11,568 bases of DNA, from contig WGBB01000038.1 of assembly GCA_015494505.1 (NCBI GenBank), forward strand, positions 1 through 11,568. Direction: 5' to 3'. This DNA is from Nitratiruptor sp. (GTDB lineage Bacteria; Campylobacterota; Campylobacteria; Campylobacterales; Nitratiruptoraceae). The translations under genes and the position numbers were made by a program. The notes beneath the pieces were generated by a model, which was not told the DNA's origin, did no database searches, and saw only the letters and a list, made by a program, of their open reading frames with translations. Position 1 is the stretch's first letter. The number at the start of each line of letters is the position of its first letter. Positions 1-6,169 of the stretch are shown piece after piece.

Positions 1-60
1 ATAAATTACAAATGTTTTGAAAATCCATTTTTCAAATCCTTCCATGATTGGTAACAACAA

Positions 61-699
61 TTATATCACTCCCCACCTCGTTACATTCCCATAAAAGCAG
101 GTATATGAAGGATGGTAGCTCTCGATCAAGCCATCTTGGTTTGGCTTGGTTCTTTGGATAGTAAAGAGATTTTTATCTTTTCTGACAATCGCATAGAGGT
201 TGTCTTTTGGTGCCTTTTTGATGTAGCGGCGAAGCTGGTTTTCTAGTCTTGGATCTGCGTGCACTCCATCGCCTGTAGCCACGATGACCGCTGCATCTTT
301 GAAATCCACCTCGCTCATCGGCGTAAACAAAAAGGAACTTTTCTCTATCTTTTTTAGTACCTCTATCGCACTACCGGATTTTGGATTTTTGAGATTGAAG
401 AGATTGTAGATGCGAATCACCCCACCATTTGGAAACTTTTGCGTAAAGATTTCGATAAGAGCTCGCATAAGCGGATCGAGGCTATAAGCATAATACTCAT
501 CGTTATCGTTGAAACCTTCCAAATGCTTGGATAGTAACGCATTCACTGGCTTCCTATCCAAAGGCTTGGCGCTACCGGGATTGAGCAAAATCACGCTACC
601 AAGCAGTTGCCATTCATCGCCATACTGCAATATCGTTCCGTCTCTATACACATTGCCATCGCTGTCTTGATGCCATTTTGCGAAACATCTCCTTTGCAT
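61..699 (-). CDS. DUF1643-like protein (host flank)
   Basis: A 212-aa soluble protein. The motif VILLNPGSA near residues 37-45 and the later RIYNLFNL segment near residues 96-103 match the pattern of the DUF1643 family (a 'LNPS.A' loop followed by a 'vvNLf' strand). The biochemical role of that family is unknown. The start is supported by AAGGAGG a few bases upstream of the ATG at 697-699. It lies downstream of, and in the same direction as, the 64-aa gene at 737-931, so the two may share a transcript. No signal peptide or membrane segment is visible. It lies outside the prophage end, so it is probably a host gene. The family assignment rests on motif recall only. Confidence 0.65.
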   Translation of the reverse strand: MQRRCFAKWHQDSDGNVYRDGTILQYGDEWQLLGSVILLNPGSAKPLDRKPVNALLSKHLEGFNDNDEYYAYSLDPLMRALIEIFTQKFPNGGVIRIYNLFNLKNPKSGSAIEVLKKIEKSSFLFTPMSEVDFKDAAVIVATGDGVHADPRLENQLRRYIKKAPKDNLYAIVRKDKNLFTIQRTKPNQDGLIESYHPSYTCFYGNVTRWGVI

Positions 700-715
700 A
701 ACACCTCCTTTTTTG

Positions 716-964
716 TGAGCAAAAGGGAGAAGAGTTTTAAAATGTTCTCTTCAGAGCTCCTGTTTTGAGATCATAGACTTTGACTCTACCCTTTTTGGTA
801 GTGATACTTATCATATCACCATCAATCTCTGTGGATACAGCTCCTTCTGGGACGCCGATAGTTCTTTTGATTGCTCCTGTTTTTGCATCGTAAATTTTTA
901 CATTGTTACCATCGATTTTCGCTACATACATATTTGCTCCTTTTTCGTTTCTCCCTTTTGCTCA
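716..964. repeat. Perfect 16-bp inverted repeat bracketing the 64-aa gene
   Basis: TGAGCAAAAGGGAGAA occurs at 716-731 and its exact reverse complement at 949-964, enclosing a 249-bp segment whose only gene is the 64-aa protein at 737-931. The match ends abruptly at both borders. The copies could be terminal repeats of a very small cassette, crossover sites for inversion, or arms of a long-range RNA stem. No flanking target duplication is obvious. Confidence 0.75.
737..931 (-). CDS. Small beta-repeat protein with two WD/PQQ-like repeats
   Basis: A 64-aa protein with an internal duplication. VKIYDAKTGAIKRT at residues 11-24 and VKVYDLKTGALKRT at residues 50-63 have a period of 39 residues, typical of one propeller blade length. 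Such 'xYDxKTGxxxRT' repeats occur in WD40/PQQ-type beta-propellers, but two repeats are too few to close a propeller, so the protein would have to oligomerise or adopt another beta fold. AAAAAGGAG lies just upstream of the ATG (929-931). It is flanked by a 16-bp inverted repeat. Function is unknown; binding or scaffolding is only a guess. Confidence 0.75.
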   Translation of the reverse strand: MYVAKIDGNNVKIYDAKTGAIKRTIGVPEGAVSTEIDGDMISITTKKGRVKVYDLKTGALKRTF

Positions 965-985
965 ATGCTATTATTGGCAAATCTA

Positions 986-1015
986 TTGACAGATTATGTC
1001 TGGTTTTGATATTAT
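986..1015 (+). promoter_or_regulatory. Sigma70-type promoter of the HTH regulator
   Basis: TTGACA at 986-991 and TATTAT at 1010-1015 are separated by 18 bp. Transcription would start near 1021, giving a leader of about a dozen bases that contains the AAGGAG of the regulator gene. GACA and TGTC (988-991 and 997-1000) form a small dyad inside the spacer that could be an operator for autoregulation. That is inference. Confidence 0.6.
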
Positions 1016-1033
1016 TTGAAAAAAGGAGCTTGC

Positions 1034-1498
1034 ATGGCAAAAGCAAAAGACTACTCCAAAACGATGAGAAATCTCGTCACTATTCTCTCTAGACTCTATC
1101 AAGGCGAAGCTTTGTCGGTCAAAGAACTGGCCGAAGAGCTCGGTATGAGCGAAAGAACTATTCAAAGATATTTCAATAATTACTTAATAAATCATTTTCC
1201 ACTTAAAAAAGTTGGTAGACGCTGGGCTTTGGAGAGTGCCACGAAGATGGTAGTCGATGAAGAGAGTGAGCTCGCTTTGCAAACACTCGAGGAGATGGCC
1301 AAAAATATCGGCACAGACTTCTATCAAAAAGTCCATCCTCTGCTTGCCAAACTCTACAAAAGCAGCTGCCATCCCCTCTATACCAAAGTCAATATCGAAG
1401 ATATAACGGACAAAATGGAAGAGATCTTAGCTTTTGTAAATCCAACTTCAAAATGTCCTAATCGTGGTACTTCAAAATGTCCGAAAAGGGTTTCTTAA
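1034..1498 (+). pseudogene. DeoR/WYL-type HTH regulator disrupted by prophage insertion
   Basis: The ORF encodes 154 aa from the ATG at 1034 (AAAAGGAG at 1021-1028). Residues about 9-50 form a winged HTH of the HTH_11 type (LSVKELAEELGMSERTIQRY). The next section (EESELALQTLEEMAKN, HPLLAKLYKS) matches the linker region of WYL-domain regulators, which normally run to about 300 aa with a C-terminal WYL ligand-binding domain. Here the WYL part is missing. After ...EEILAF the codons come from the phage end, and the tail contains TSKCPNRGTSKCPKR, which is simply the translated phage end repeats. The host part therefore ends near 1434. The rest of the gene should lie beyond the right end of the prophage. 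The fragment could still be made and would carry only the DNA-binding part. Confidence 0.8.
1435..1482. repeat. Phage left end with two transposase-type direct repeats
   Basis: The end begins TGTAAATCC at 1435. The 14-bp sequence ACTTCAAAATGTCC is repeated exactly at 1445-1458 and 1469-1482, starts 24 bp apart. Mu-type ends start with TG and carry several directly repeated MuA-binding sites of about 22 bp with roughly this spacing, so these are the likely L1 and L2 sites. The assignment is inferred from position, exact duplication and the break in the host reading frame. The right end is not available for comparison. Confidence 0.75.
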
Positions 1499-1575
1499 AA
1501 AACGATTTTAGTTTAGGTGCGGAGATATGGGGGTTTTGGGTTTTGCAAATGGGGCAAAAAATAGCGCAAAATCGG

Positions 1576-1608
1576 ATAAAGCAACCATAAAGCAACTGAT
1601 AAAGCAAC
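1576..1608. repeat. Three phased copies of ATAAAGCAAC
   Basis: ATAAAGCAAC occurs at 1576-1585, 1587-1596 and 1599-1608, with starts 11 and 12 bp apart, about one helical turn each. It lies in the non-coding stretch 1499-1760 between the phage end and the first phage gene. Such phasing on one DNA face suggests a cooperative protein-binding site (operator, transposition enhancer or third transposase site). I see no gene in 1499-1760. Confidence 0.6.
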
Positions 1609-1718
1609 TAACGAAAATGGCGTATTTATGGGGACTTTGTAGATATATCAAAAAAATTGAAGGATAAAAAGGAACTACAGAGGCGAAAACTTAAGAAAAT
1701 TTTTTAACTTTGATGAGT

Positions 1719-1762
1719 GTGTAAAGGGTGTTTGAAGGGGGTGTAAAGAGGGTTTGAAGATC
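1719..1762. repeat. Two abutting 22-bp imperfect direct repeats
   Basis: 1719-1740 and 1741-1762 align without gaps at 17 of 22 positions (GTGTAAAG then TTTGAAG in both). The second copy overlaps the stop codon of the leftward gene at 1761-2648. TTTGAAG is the reverse complement of the CTTCAAA core of the end repeats, so an inverted L3-like transposase site is conceivable, but a 7-bp match is weak. Confidence 0.5.
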
Positions 1763-2648
1763 AGTAGCTTAAAAGCTCTTCGATAGATGTGATTTCGATC
1801 TTTTTAAGCTCTTTGAACTCTACCATATCGAGGATGATGGGTTTGTAGCGCACGAGAAGTGTCTTATCGGTTTGGAGGCTTTGGATGATTTTGGCTTCCA
1901 GAGATTGATCGGTGAGATAGAAGTCGATGGAGTTTTTCTTTTTGATTCCAAAAAGATCGGTGTTTTTGAGATGGGCTTTGCCCGTGGCGCTTTTTTTGTT
2001 GTATTCGTAGACTGCAATTTCTGCTTTGTGCTCTTGCTGGAGGGGTTTGTTTTTGAGATAGCGGATCACTTCGATACCTTTGTCTATTTTTTGGCATGTG
2101 GCGCTATCCATATAGGGTTTGTCATCGACTTTGAGCGCTTCGAGTTCTTGGTTTTCTATTTTTTTGTTGATGGCGTTGATCTCTTTTTCTGAGGCCATAG
2201 CGGTCCTAAAGACCGGTTCTTGGACCGAGACGAACGTATTGTTGTTGACTTGGATGCTTACATTATTGTTACTGCCGGCTATGAGTATCATCGCTTCTCC
2301 TGAGTTTTCGATATGGTTGGCATTTGGACCGCTATGGGGGATATGGTCATAGATGCCTGAGAGTAGTTTAACAAATTCGAGGGTTTTGATAAAGATCTCC
2401 TTGGGAGAGTATTGGAGCATATCAGGATAGAGCGAGGCGATAAAGATGATAATATCAAGAACGAGAGAGCCCTCTTTTATCTGGGCAGTCTCGATTTTGA
2501 AAGTTTGTCTATCGAGTTTCTCTTTTGCCGCTATGGCGTAGCCAATGCGGTTGAGGATTTTGGATATTTTGTTGGAAGCAAATGCGATATCGCGCAGATC
2601 TTTTGAGATGGTCTCTCCAGCGAGCGTGATAGTCATTTTTTCTTGCAT
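1761..2648 (-). CDS. Repressor-linked protein of unknown function
   Basis: A 295-aa protein I do not recognise. Its ATG is 9 bp downstream of the repressor stop, with AAAGGAT before it, so it is almost certainly the second gene of the repressor operon and expressed in the lysogen. Residues about 1-100 look mostly helical with a hydrophobic stretch (GSLVLDIIIFIASL, near 60-73) that is too short and isolated to call a membrane anchor. Residues about 105-145 are Asn/Ser-rich beta-like sequence (NNNVSIQVNNNTF). The C-terminal third is charged alpha/beta. In temperate phages this position often holds superinfection-exclusion or lysogenic-conversion genes. That role is inference from context only. 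Confidence 0.8.
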   Translation of the reverse strand: MQEKMTITLAGETISKDLRDIAFASNKISKILNRIGYAIAAKEKLDRQTFKIETAQIKEGSLVLDIIIFIASLYPDMLQYSPKEIFIKTLEFVKLLSGIYDHIPHSGPNANHIENSGEAMILIAGSNNNVSIQVNNNTFVSVQEPVFRTAMASEKEINAINKKIENQELEALKVDDKPYMDSATCQKIDKGIEVIRYLKNKPLQQEHKAEIAVYEYNKKSATGKAHLKNTDLFGIKKKNSIDFYLTDQSLEAKIIQSLQTDKTLLVRYKPIILDMVEFKELKKIEITSIEELLSY

Positions 2649-2657
2649 AGGTATCCT

Positions 2658-3326
2658 TTAGGTTTGGCGTAGGATGCCGAGGACGCGGCCTACGATATGG
2701 GTGGCGTCGAGTTCGTCGCCTTGGATGGTGATGTCGGCGATGGCGGGGTTGTCGCTGCGCAGGGTGATGGTGTGGGCAAAGGGGTTTGGGTAGAGGCGCT
2801 TGACGAGGGTGCCTTGGGGTGTGGCGATGATGTAGATGGCGCCCTCTTTGATCTGGTGGTTTTCGTCGGCAAAGGGGAGGACAAAGAGCTTGTCGCCGCT
2901 TTGGATGGTGGGCTCCATGGAGTCTCCTACGGCGTTGATGATGTGGAGATTTTGGGCGATGGGGGTGCCCAGGAGCTCCTGGAGGGCAGATTTGGAGAAA
3001 GGCAGATATCTGGGCGCGGCGGCGTAGGTTTCGCCTCCCGCACCGGCTGCGGCGTAGATATCGGGGTAGTAAGGGATTTGGATGATATCTTTGGTTTGAG
3101 CTACGGCGCTCTCTCCAAACATGGAGCCTTTGCCGGTGAGGAGCCAGTTAAGATCTATGGTTTCATTTTGCAACCTATCTACCAAGCTATCTAATGGGAT
3201 CTTTCCTCTAGTGCTCCAAGTTTTCACAGTATTGTAATTAACTCCTAATTTTTCGGCAACTTCCTTATCTTTATTAACTTGGTAATACTGTTTCAACCTA
3301 TCAAAAATTTCTCTAAAATTATTCAT
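2658..3326 (-). CDS. CI/LexA-type phage repressor (HTH + S24 peptidase)
   Basis: A 222-aa repressor that should keep the prophage silent by binding the divergent control region at 3327-3417. Residues about 4-65 form a CI-type HTH with recognition segment GVNYNTVKTW (28-37). Residues about 83-220 form the S24 self-cleavage and dimerisation domain, with the Ser136 loop (GDSMEPT), Lys176 (GTLVKRLY) and a likely Ala94-Gly95 cleavage site in the AAAGAGG linker. This is the layout of RecA-stimulated LexA/lambda-CI proteins, unlike the Mu c repressor, which has no S24 domain. Induction by DNA damage is therefore expected from the family. The gene starts an operon with 1761-2648. Confidence 0.93.
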   Translation of the reverse strand: MNNFREIFDRLKQYYQVNKDKEVAEKLGVNYNTVKTWSTRGKIPLDSLVDRLQNETIDLNWLLTGKGSMFGESAVAQTKDIIQIPYYPDIYAAAGAGGETYAAAPRYLPFSKSALQELLGTPIAQNLHIINAVGDSMEPTIQSGDKLFVLPFADENHQIKEGAIYIIATPQGTLVKRLYPNPFAHTITLRSDNPAIADITIQGDELDATHIVGRVLGILRQT

Positions 3327-3341
3327 TTTGAGTCCTATCTA

Positions 3342-3413
3342 TTGACAAAAGGTTTCATTTTGAATACAATACCCTTAAGTATATTCATCTCACTTAATAA
3401 TACCAAAAGGTTT
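3342..3413 (+). promoter_or_regulatory. Early promoter and operator region between repressor and Ner-like gene
   Basis: TTGACA (3342-3347) and TACAAT (3365-3370) with a 17-bp spacer form a near-consensus rightward sigma70 promoter. An exact 10-bp direct repeat CAAAAGGTTT lies at 3346-3355 (over the -35) and at 3404-3413 (over the ribosome binding site of the next gene). ATAC/GTAT arms around CCTTAA at 3369-3382 form a partial dyad touching the -10. These are the best operator candidates for the repressor and the Ner-like protein. Assigning either protein to either repeat is inference. Confidence 0.75.
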
Positions 3414-3417
3414 TAAG

Positions 3418-3594
3418 ATGAAAGTTAAGCGACGAAGACGCAGGGTGGATGTGCAGCGTATCAGGGAGGATTACGGCACGGCCAAGCGAGCCTGTAGGCT
3501 CAAGGGGATCAACTACAACACCTTCAAGGTGTGGGCTGCCGGGTATCAGCAGAGCAGGAAGTGCGAAGAGGCTTTTCGGGAGTATTTGCTGTGA
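3418..3594 (+). CDS. Small Ner/Cro-like HTH protein
   Basis: A 58-aa basic protein, first gene of the early rightward transcript, with AAAAGG seven bases before the ATG. After an Arg-rich start (KRRRRR), residues about 20-40 form an HTH whose recognition part, GINYNTFKVW (30-39), nearly repeats GVNYNTVKTW of the divergently encoded repressor. Placement and size match Ner of Mu or Cro of lambdoid phages, which bind the repressor's own operators and limit early and repressor transcription. The shared helix strongly suggests that both proteins read the same operator. Confidence 0.8.
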   Translation: MKVKRRRRRVDVQRIREDYGTAKRACRLKGINYNTFKVWAAGYQQSRKCEEAFREYLL

Positions 3595-3608
3595 AAAAGG
3601 AGATACAA

Positions 3609-3842
3609 ATGAAATACAGCGGCGCTAAAAAAGATAGAGAGGAAAGAGTGTTTAGACGCCTTGCTACAGAAATAGAAAATTGGGAAAGAAAAAAGATTTG
3701 TGCTCAAAGACAAACCACTCGTAGAGCGTGTTGTAGCGAATTGAGTGGAAAGCTAACTCAGAAAAATTCGCAAGAGTTAGCTCATTTTCTATGGAGTCTT
3801 CTGGAAAGATATAAAGGTGCGATTTGTGAACAGCATCTGTAA
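3609..3842 (+). pseudogene. Possible remnant of an early gene, overlapped by the antisense zinc-ribbon gene
   Basis: AAGGAG at 3597-3602 is well placed for the ATG at 3609, which opens a 77-aa frame (MKYSGAKKDREERVFRRLAT...). From about residue 20 on, the frame is antisense to the more convincing leftward gene at 3664-4263. The first 50-60 bp may be the 5' end of an early phage gene that the leftward gene replaced or split. At the other border an upstream frame ending ...NGMKK stops in an ATGA overlap with the transposase start (4308-4311), which could be the other half. Low confidence. Confidence 0.3.
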
Positions 3843-4263
3843 ATGTAGCATAAACATGTGGAGCTGCATAGATATTGTAAATCCTGGGATTGAGCGTGCA
3901 AGAGTGGAGCATAAACCTCCACGCATCTCTTGTTTTGAATTGATAGGCTACGATATCAAAGCGTGCCGGAAATATCATATCCTCGGAACCGTTTTTCATA
4001 ATGTTGATTGCAATATCGAAAAAATCATCAGTGTCATTCAGCTCCCTAAAATCTTGTTCAAATTCTGCCCTGGCGTAATAGTAAATTCTGAATTTTTTCG
4101 CGAGTTTATCGAGCTCTCTTTTTATTTTGTAGGTGGAGCGAATAATTTGCTCAAATTCATAATTTTTTTGGCAATTTGGGCAAATTATCCGCTTTGTTCT
4201 GGATGTTGTTTCGGTTTTGAAATCTTGTCGGCAGTTTTTGCAAAAAAACCTAAACTCGATCAT
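3664..4263 (-). CDS. Zinc-ribbon protein of unknown function (moron candidate)
   Basis: A 199-aa protein starting at the ATG 4261-4263 (AAAAAGGG upstream). Residues 6-30 carry a four-Cys zinc ribbon: CKNC (7-10) and CPNC (26-29), followed by a helical, charged middle and an aromatic-rich C-terminal half (YNIYAAPHVYATF) with no domain I recognise. It runs against the early operon and is clearly richer in A+T than the Ner-like and transposase genes on either side, which fits a recently acquired moron expressed from its own promoter. A longer in-frame start at 4347 would overlap the transposase gene and is unlikely. Zinc ribbon is seen in the sequence; a regulatory or defence role is only a guess. 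Confidence 0.75.
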   Translation of the reverse strand: MIEFRFFCKNCRQDFKTETTSRTKRIICPNCQKNYEFEQIIRSTYKIKRELDKLAKKFRIYYYARAEFEQDFRELNDTDDFFDIAINIMKNGSEDMIFPARFDIVAYQFKTRDAWRFMLHSCTLNPRIYNIYAAPHVYATFTDAVHKSHLYIFPEDSIENELTLANFSELAFHSIRYNTLYEWFVFEHKSFFFPNFLFL

Positions 4264-4307
4264 CTTTGCCCTTTTTCTTGTAATCATAGCGTAAATGGGA
4301 TGAAAAA

Positions 4308-6044
4308 ATGACCTCCAACGAACTGGCCGCGCTGCTGGGCTACACATCCCGCTATATCAGGGAGCTTACCAAACAGGCAATCGCAGCCGGCAAGAGCCAC
4401 ATCACCATCAAGGGGCAGAAGGTGGCGTTTTGCGAGGAGGTGGGGCGCGGCAGAGGGGGCAAGCGGTATCGCTACACCCTCATCAAGGAGCATACGCCCA
4501 AAAAGAGGCGCAGATCCAAAAGCCTCCTCGATCCCAAGAGCCTGCCGGCGATCGATCTACAAAAGCCGAGCGTGGAGGATAAACTCGCCATCATTCGCTA
4601 CTACAAGAGCCACGAGACGAGCCTGGAGGCGATCGCAGAGGCTTATAGCATTGAGTTTGAAAAGCTCAATGCTATGAGTCTGGCGCGCCGCTTTCGCAGA
4701 TGGATGGAGGCGTATGAGCGCTACGGCAAAGCGGGGCTGGAGGATAGGCGGGGAGGCAAGAGAGCGAGCAAAATCGACGAGGAGCTCTTTATCAAGTCGC
4801 TGGTAAAACAGGGGCATATCACCACATATTACGAGCGCTACTGCTATATGTGGTGCAAGAAGCACGGCAAGCTCTTAGATAGGTTCAACCCCACTTCAAA
4901 CATCACATACGAGGGGTTTAAGCGCTATTTCAACGCCCATAAAAACGATCCCCACATCAAGGCTATCCTCAAGGGGCCAGACGCGATGGAGGAGCTGGAG
5001 CCGACGATGAAGCGGGTCTTCGAGTATCCCAACCAGGAGTGGCAGATCGATGCGACGAGTATCGACATTTTCGCCAAGGTGCCGGTGGCAGACGGCGAGG
5101 CGGTGTGGGACGTGCGGGAGGCGACGCCGGAGTATACCATCAAGCGTCTTAGCCTCATTCGCATCATAGATAGCTTTAGCGGCGCGAGCGTGGTGCGCTT
5201 GGCTCGCAGCGACAACAGCTACGAAGATGTGCGGCTCTTGCGCGACGCGATAGCGAGGCTGGGGATGCCGGAAGTGATACGAGGGGACAATGGCAAAAAC
5301 TACGTCAGCCGGCACTTCCAGGAGGTGCTGGAGCGCCTGGGGATCGTGTATGTGGCGACCACGCCCTATAAAGGCAAGGAGAAAGGCAAAGTGGAGCGAA
5401 GTTTCGAGAGCTTGCAGCATAGCGCGATCTTTGAGAATCTCCCGGGCTTCATAGGCCACGATCCAAAGATGCGCATCGATATAGAGAACCAAGCCGTCAA
5501 GAAGAGCCAAAGGGGCAAAAAGGCGACAAACCTCAAAGAGAATCTGCTGTGGTGGTGGGAGCTGGAGTCGCTGGTGCAAGAGCTGGTGACAAACAAAGAG
5601 GCGCTGGCGATGCATACGCCTATGAGCGTGGAGCATCTGCGGGCGTTGCTAGGCAAACGCTATGTGCGCAGAGTCACCAAAGAGGGGGTGATGATCAACG
5701 GACGCTACTACCAAAGCCCCGAGTTTTGGCAGGAGGTGTGGATAGGCCAGGAGGTGGAGGTGATCGAGGATATCGACGATGAGAGTGTAGCCTACGTGCA
5801 TATCGGGGGCAAGGCGATAGCGCTCAGTTGCAAACTGGAGCTGGGCTTGGAGGAGATAAAAGAGATGAAGCGCGCCTACAGAGCCAAAGCCAAGCGCTAT
5901 AAAAAGCTCGTGCGCGAGGGAGAGAAGGAGTTGTTTGCGATGCAAGAGGAGCTCGTGGCTCGCCATCGAGGCATGGCAACTGCGCAAAAGCCAAAAGAGG
6001 AGCCAAAGCCGGATCCGTTCGATTTCATCCAAAAAGTTTCATAG
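4308..6044 (+). CDS. A: MuA-type DDE transposase
   Basis: A 578-aa transposase that would cut the phage ends and join them to target DNA in integration and replicative transposition. Residues 1-60 form a MuA-like winged-helix DNA-binding domain, and 85-150 a second HTH region (SVEDKLAIIRYY...RRFRRWMEAYERYG). The rve catalytic core spans about 240-375, with Asp248 (WQIDAT), Asp327 (IRGDNGKNY) and Glu363 (KGKVERSFE). The last two are separated by exactly 35 residues, the IS3/retroviral spacing, whereas Mu itself has 55. Residues about 435-510 fit the Mu_C beta-barrel, and the tail is basic. The ATG at 4308 overlaps an upstream TGA (ATGA) and has only a weak GGGA. MuB-type ATPase follows 125 bp later. 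Confidence 0.95.
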   Translation: MTSNELAALLGYTSRYIRELTKQAIAAGKSHITIKGQKVAFCEEVGRGRGGKRYRYTLIKEHTPKKRRRSKSLLDPKSLPAIDLQKPSVEDKLAIIRYYKSHETSLEAIAEAYSIEFEKLNAMSLARRFRRWMEAYERYGKAGLEDRRGGKRASKIDEELFIKSLVKQGHITTYYERYCYMWCKKHGKLLDRFNPTSNITYEGFKRYFNAHKNDPHIKAILKGPDAMEELEPTMKRVFEYPNQEWQIDATSIDIFAKVPVADGEAVWDVREATPEYTIKRLSLIRIIDSFSGASVVRLARSDNSYEDVRLLRDAIARLGMPEVIRGDNGKNYVSRHFQEVLERLGIVYVATTPYKGKEKGKVERSFESLQHSAIFENLPGFIGHDPKMRIDIENQAVKKSQRGKKATNLKENLLWWWELESLVQELVTNKEALAMHTPMSVEHLRALLGKRYVRRVTKEGVMINGRYYQSPEFWQEVWIGQEVEVIEDIDDESVAYVHIGGKAIALSCKLELGLEEIKEMKRAYRAKAKRYKKLVREGEKELFAMQEELVARHRGMATAQKPKEEPKPDPFDFIQKVS

Positions 6045-6051
6045 CCTTTGA

Positions 6052-6142
6052 TGGAGGGGACGGGTGTCTCCTCCACAGAGGGCTATGCAGCACGGCCCTA
6101 AGACTCATTTCTCCTTCATGTAAGCCTCCCCTTTGGGGGAGG
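6052..6142. repeat. Two GC-rich hairpins between transposase and ATPase genes
   Basis: Hairpin 1: TGGAGGGGAC (6052-6061) pairs with GTCTCCTCCA (6066-6075) around a GGGT loop, with one G-T pair. Hairpin 2: CCTCCCC (6125-6131) pairs with GGGGAGG (6136-6142) around TTTG. Neither is followed by a T-run on the plus strand, so they are not classic terminators. They may act as RNA stability or translation elements, or attenuate readthrough. The AAAAAGGAG of the ATPase gene lies just after hairpin 2. Confidence 0.65.
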
Positions 6143-6169
6143 TAAAAAAAGAAAAAAAGGAGTCTCGTA

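Noticed and set aside
1719..1762. CRISPR-like repeats
   Set aside because: There are only two units, they abut without spacers, and they match imperfectly.
2697..3194. Long rightward open frame opposite the repressor
   Set aside because: It is antisense to a well-supported S24 repressor; its Gly/Val/Asp-rich product mirrors the repressor's codon use and it has no ribosome binding site of its own.
3817..4311. Rightward 164-aa frame opposite the zinc-ribbon gene
   Set aside because: The leftward frame has a clear four-Cys zinc ribbon and a good start. Only the last few codons of the rightward frame (ATGA overlap with the transposase) may be meaningful.
4896..5636. Leftward 246-aa frame inside the transposase gene
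   Set aside because: Antisense shadow of the rve domain; His/Arg/Leu-rich composition without any motif.
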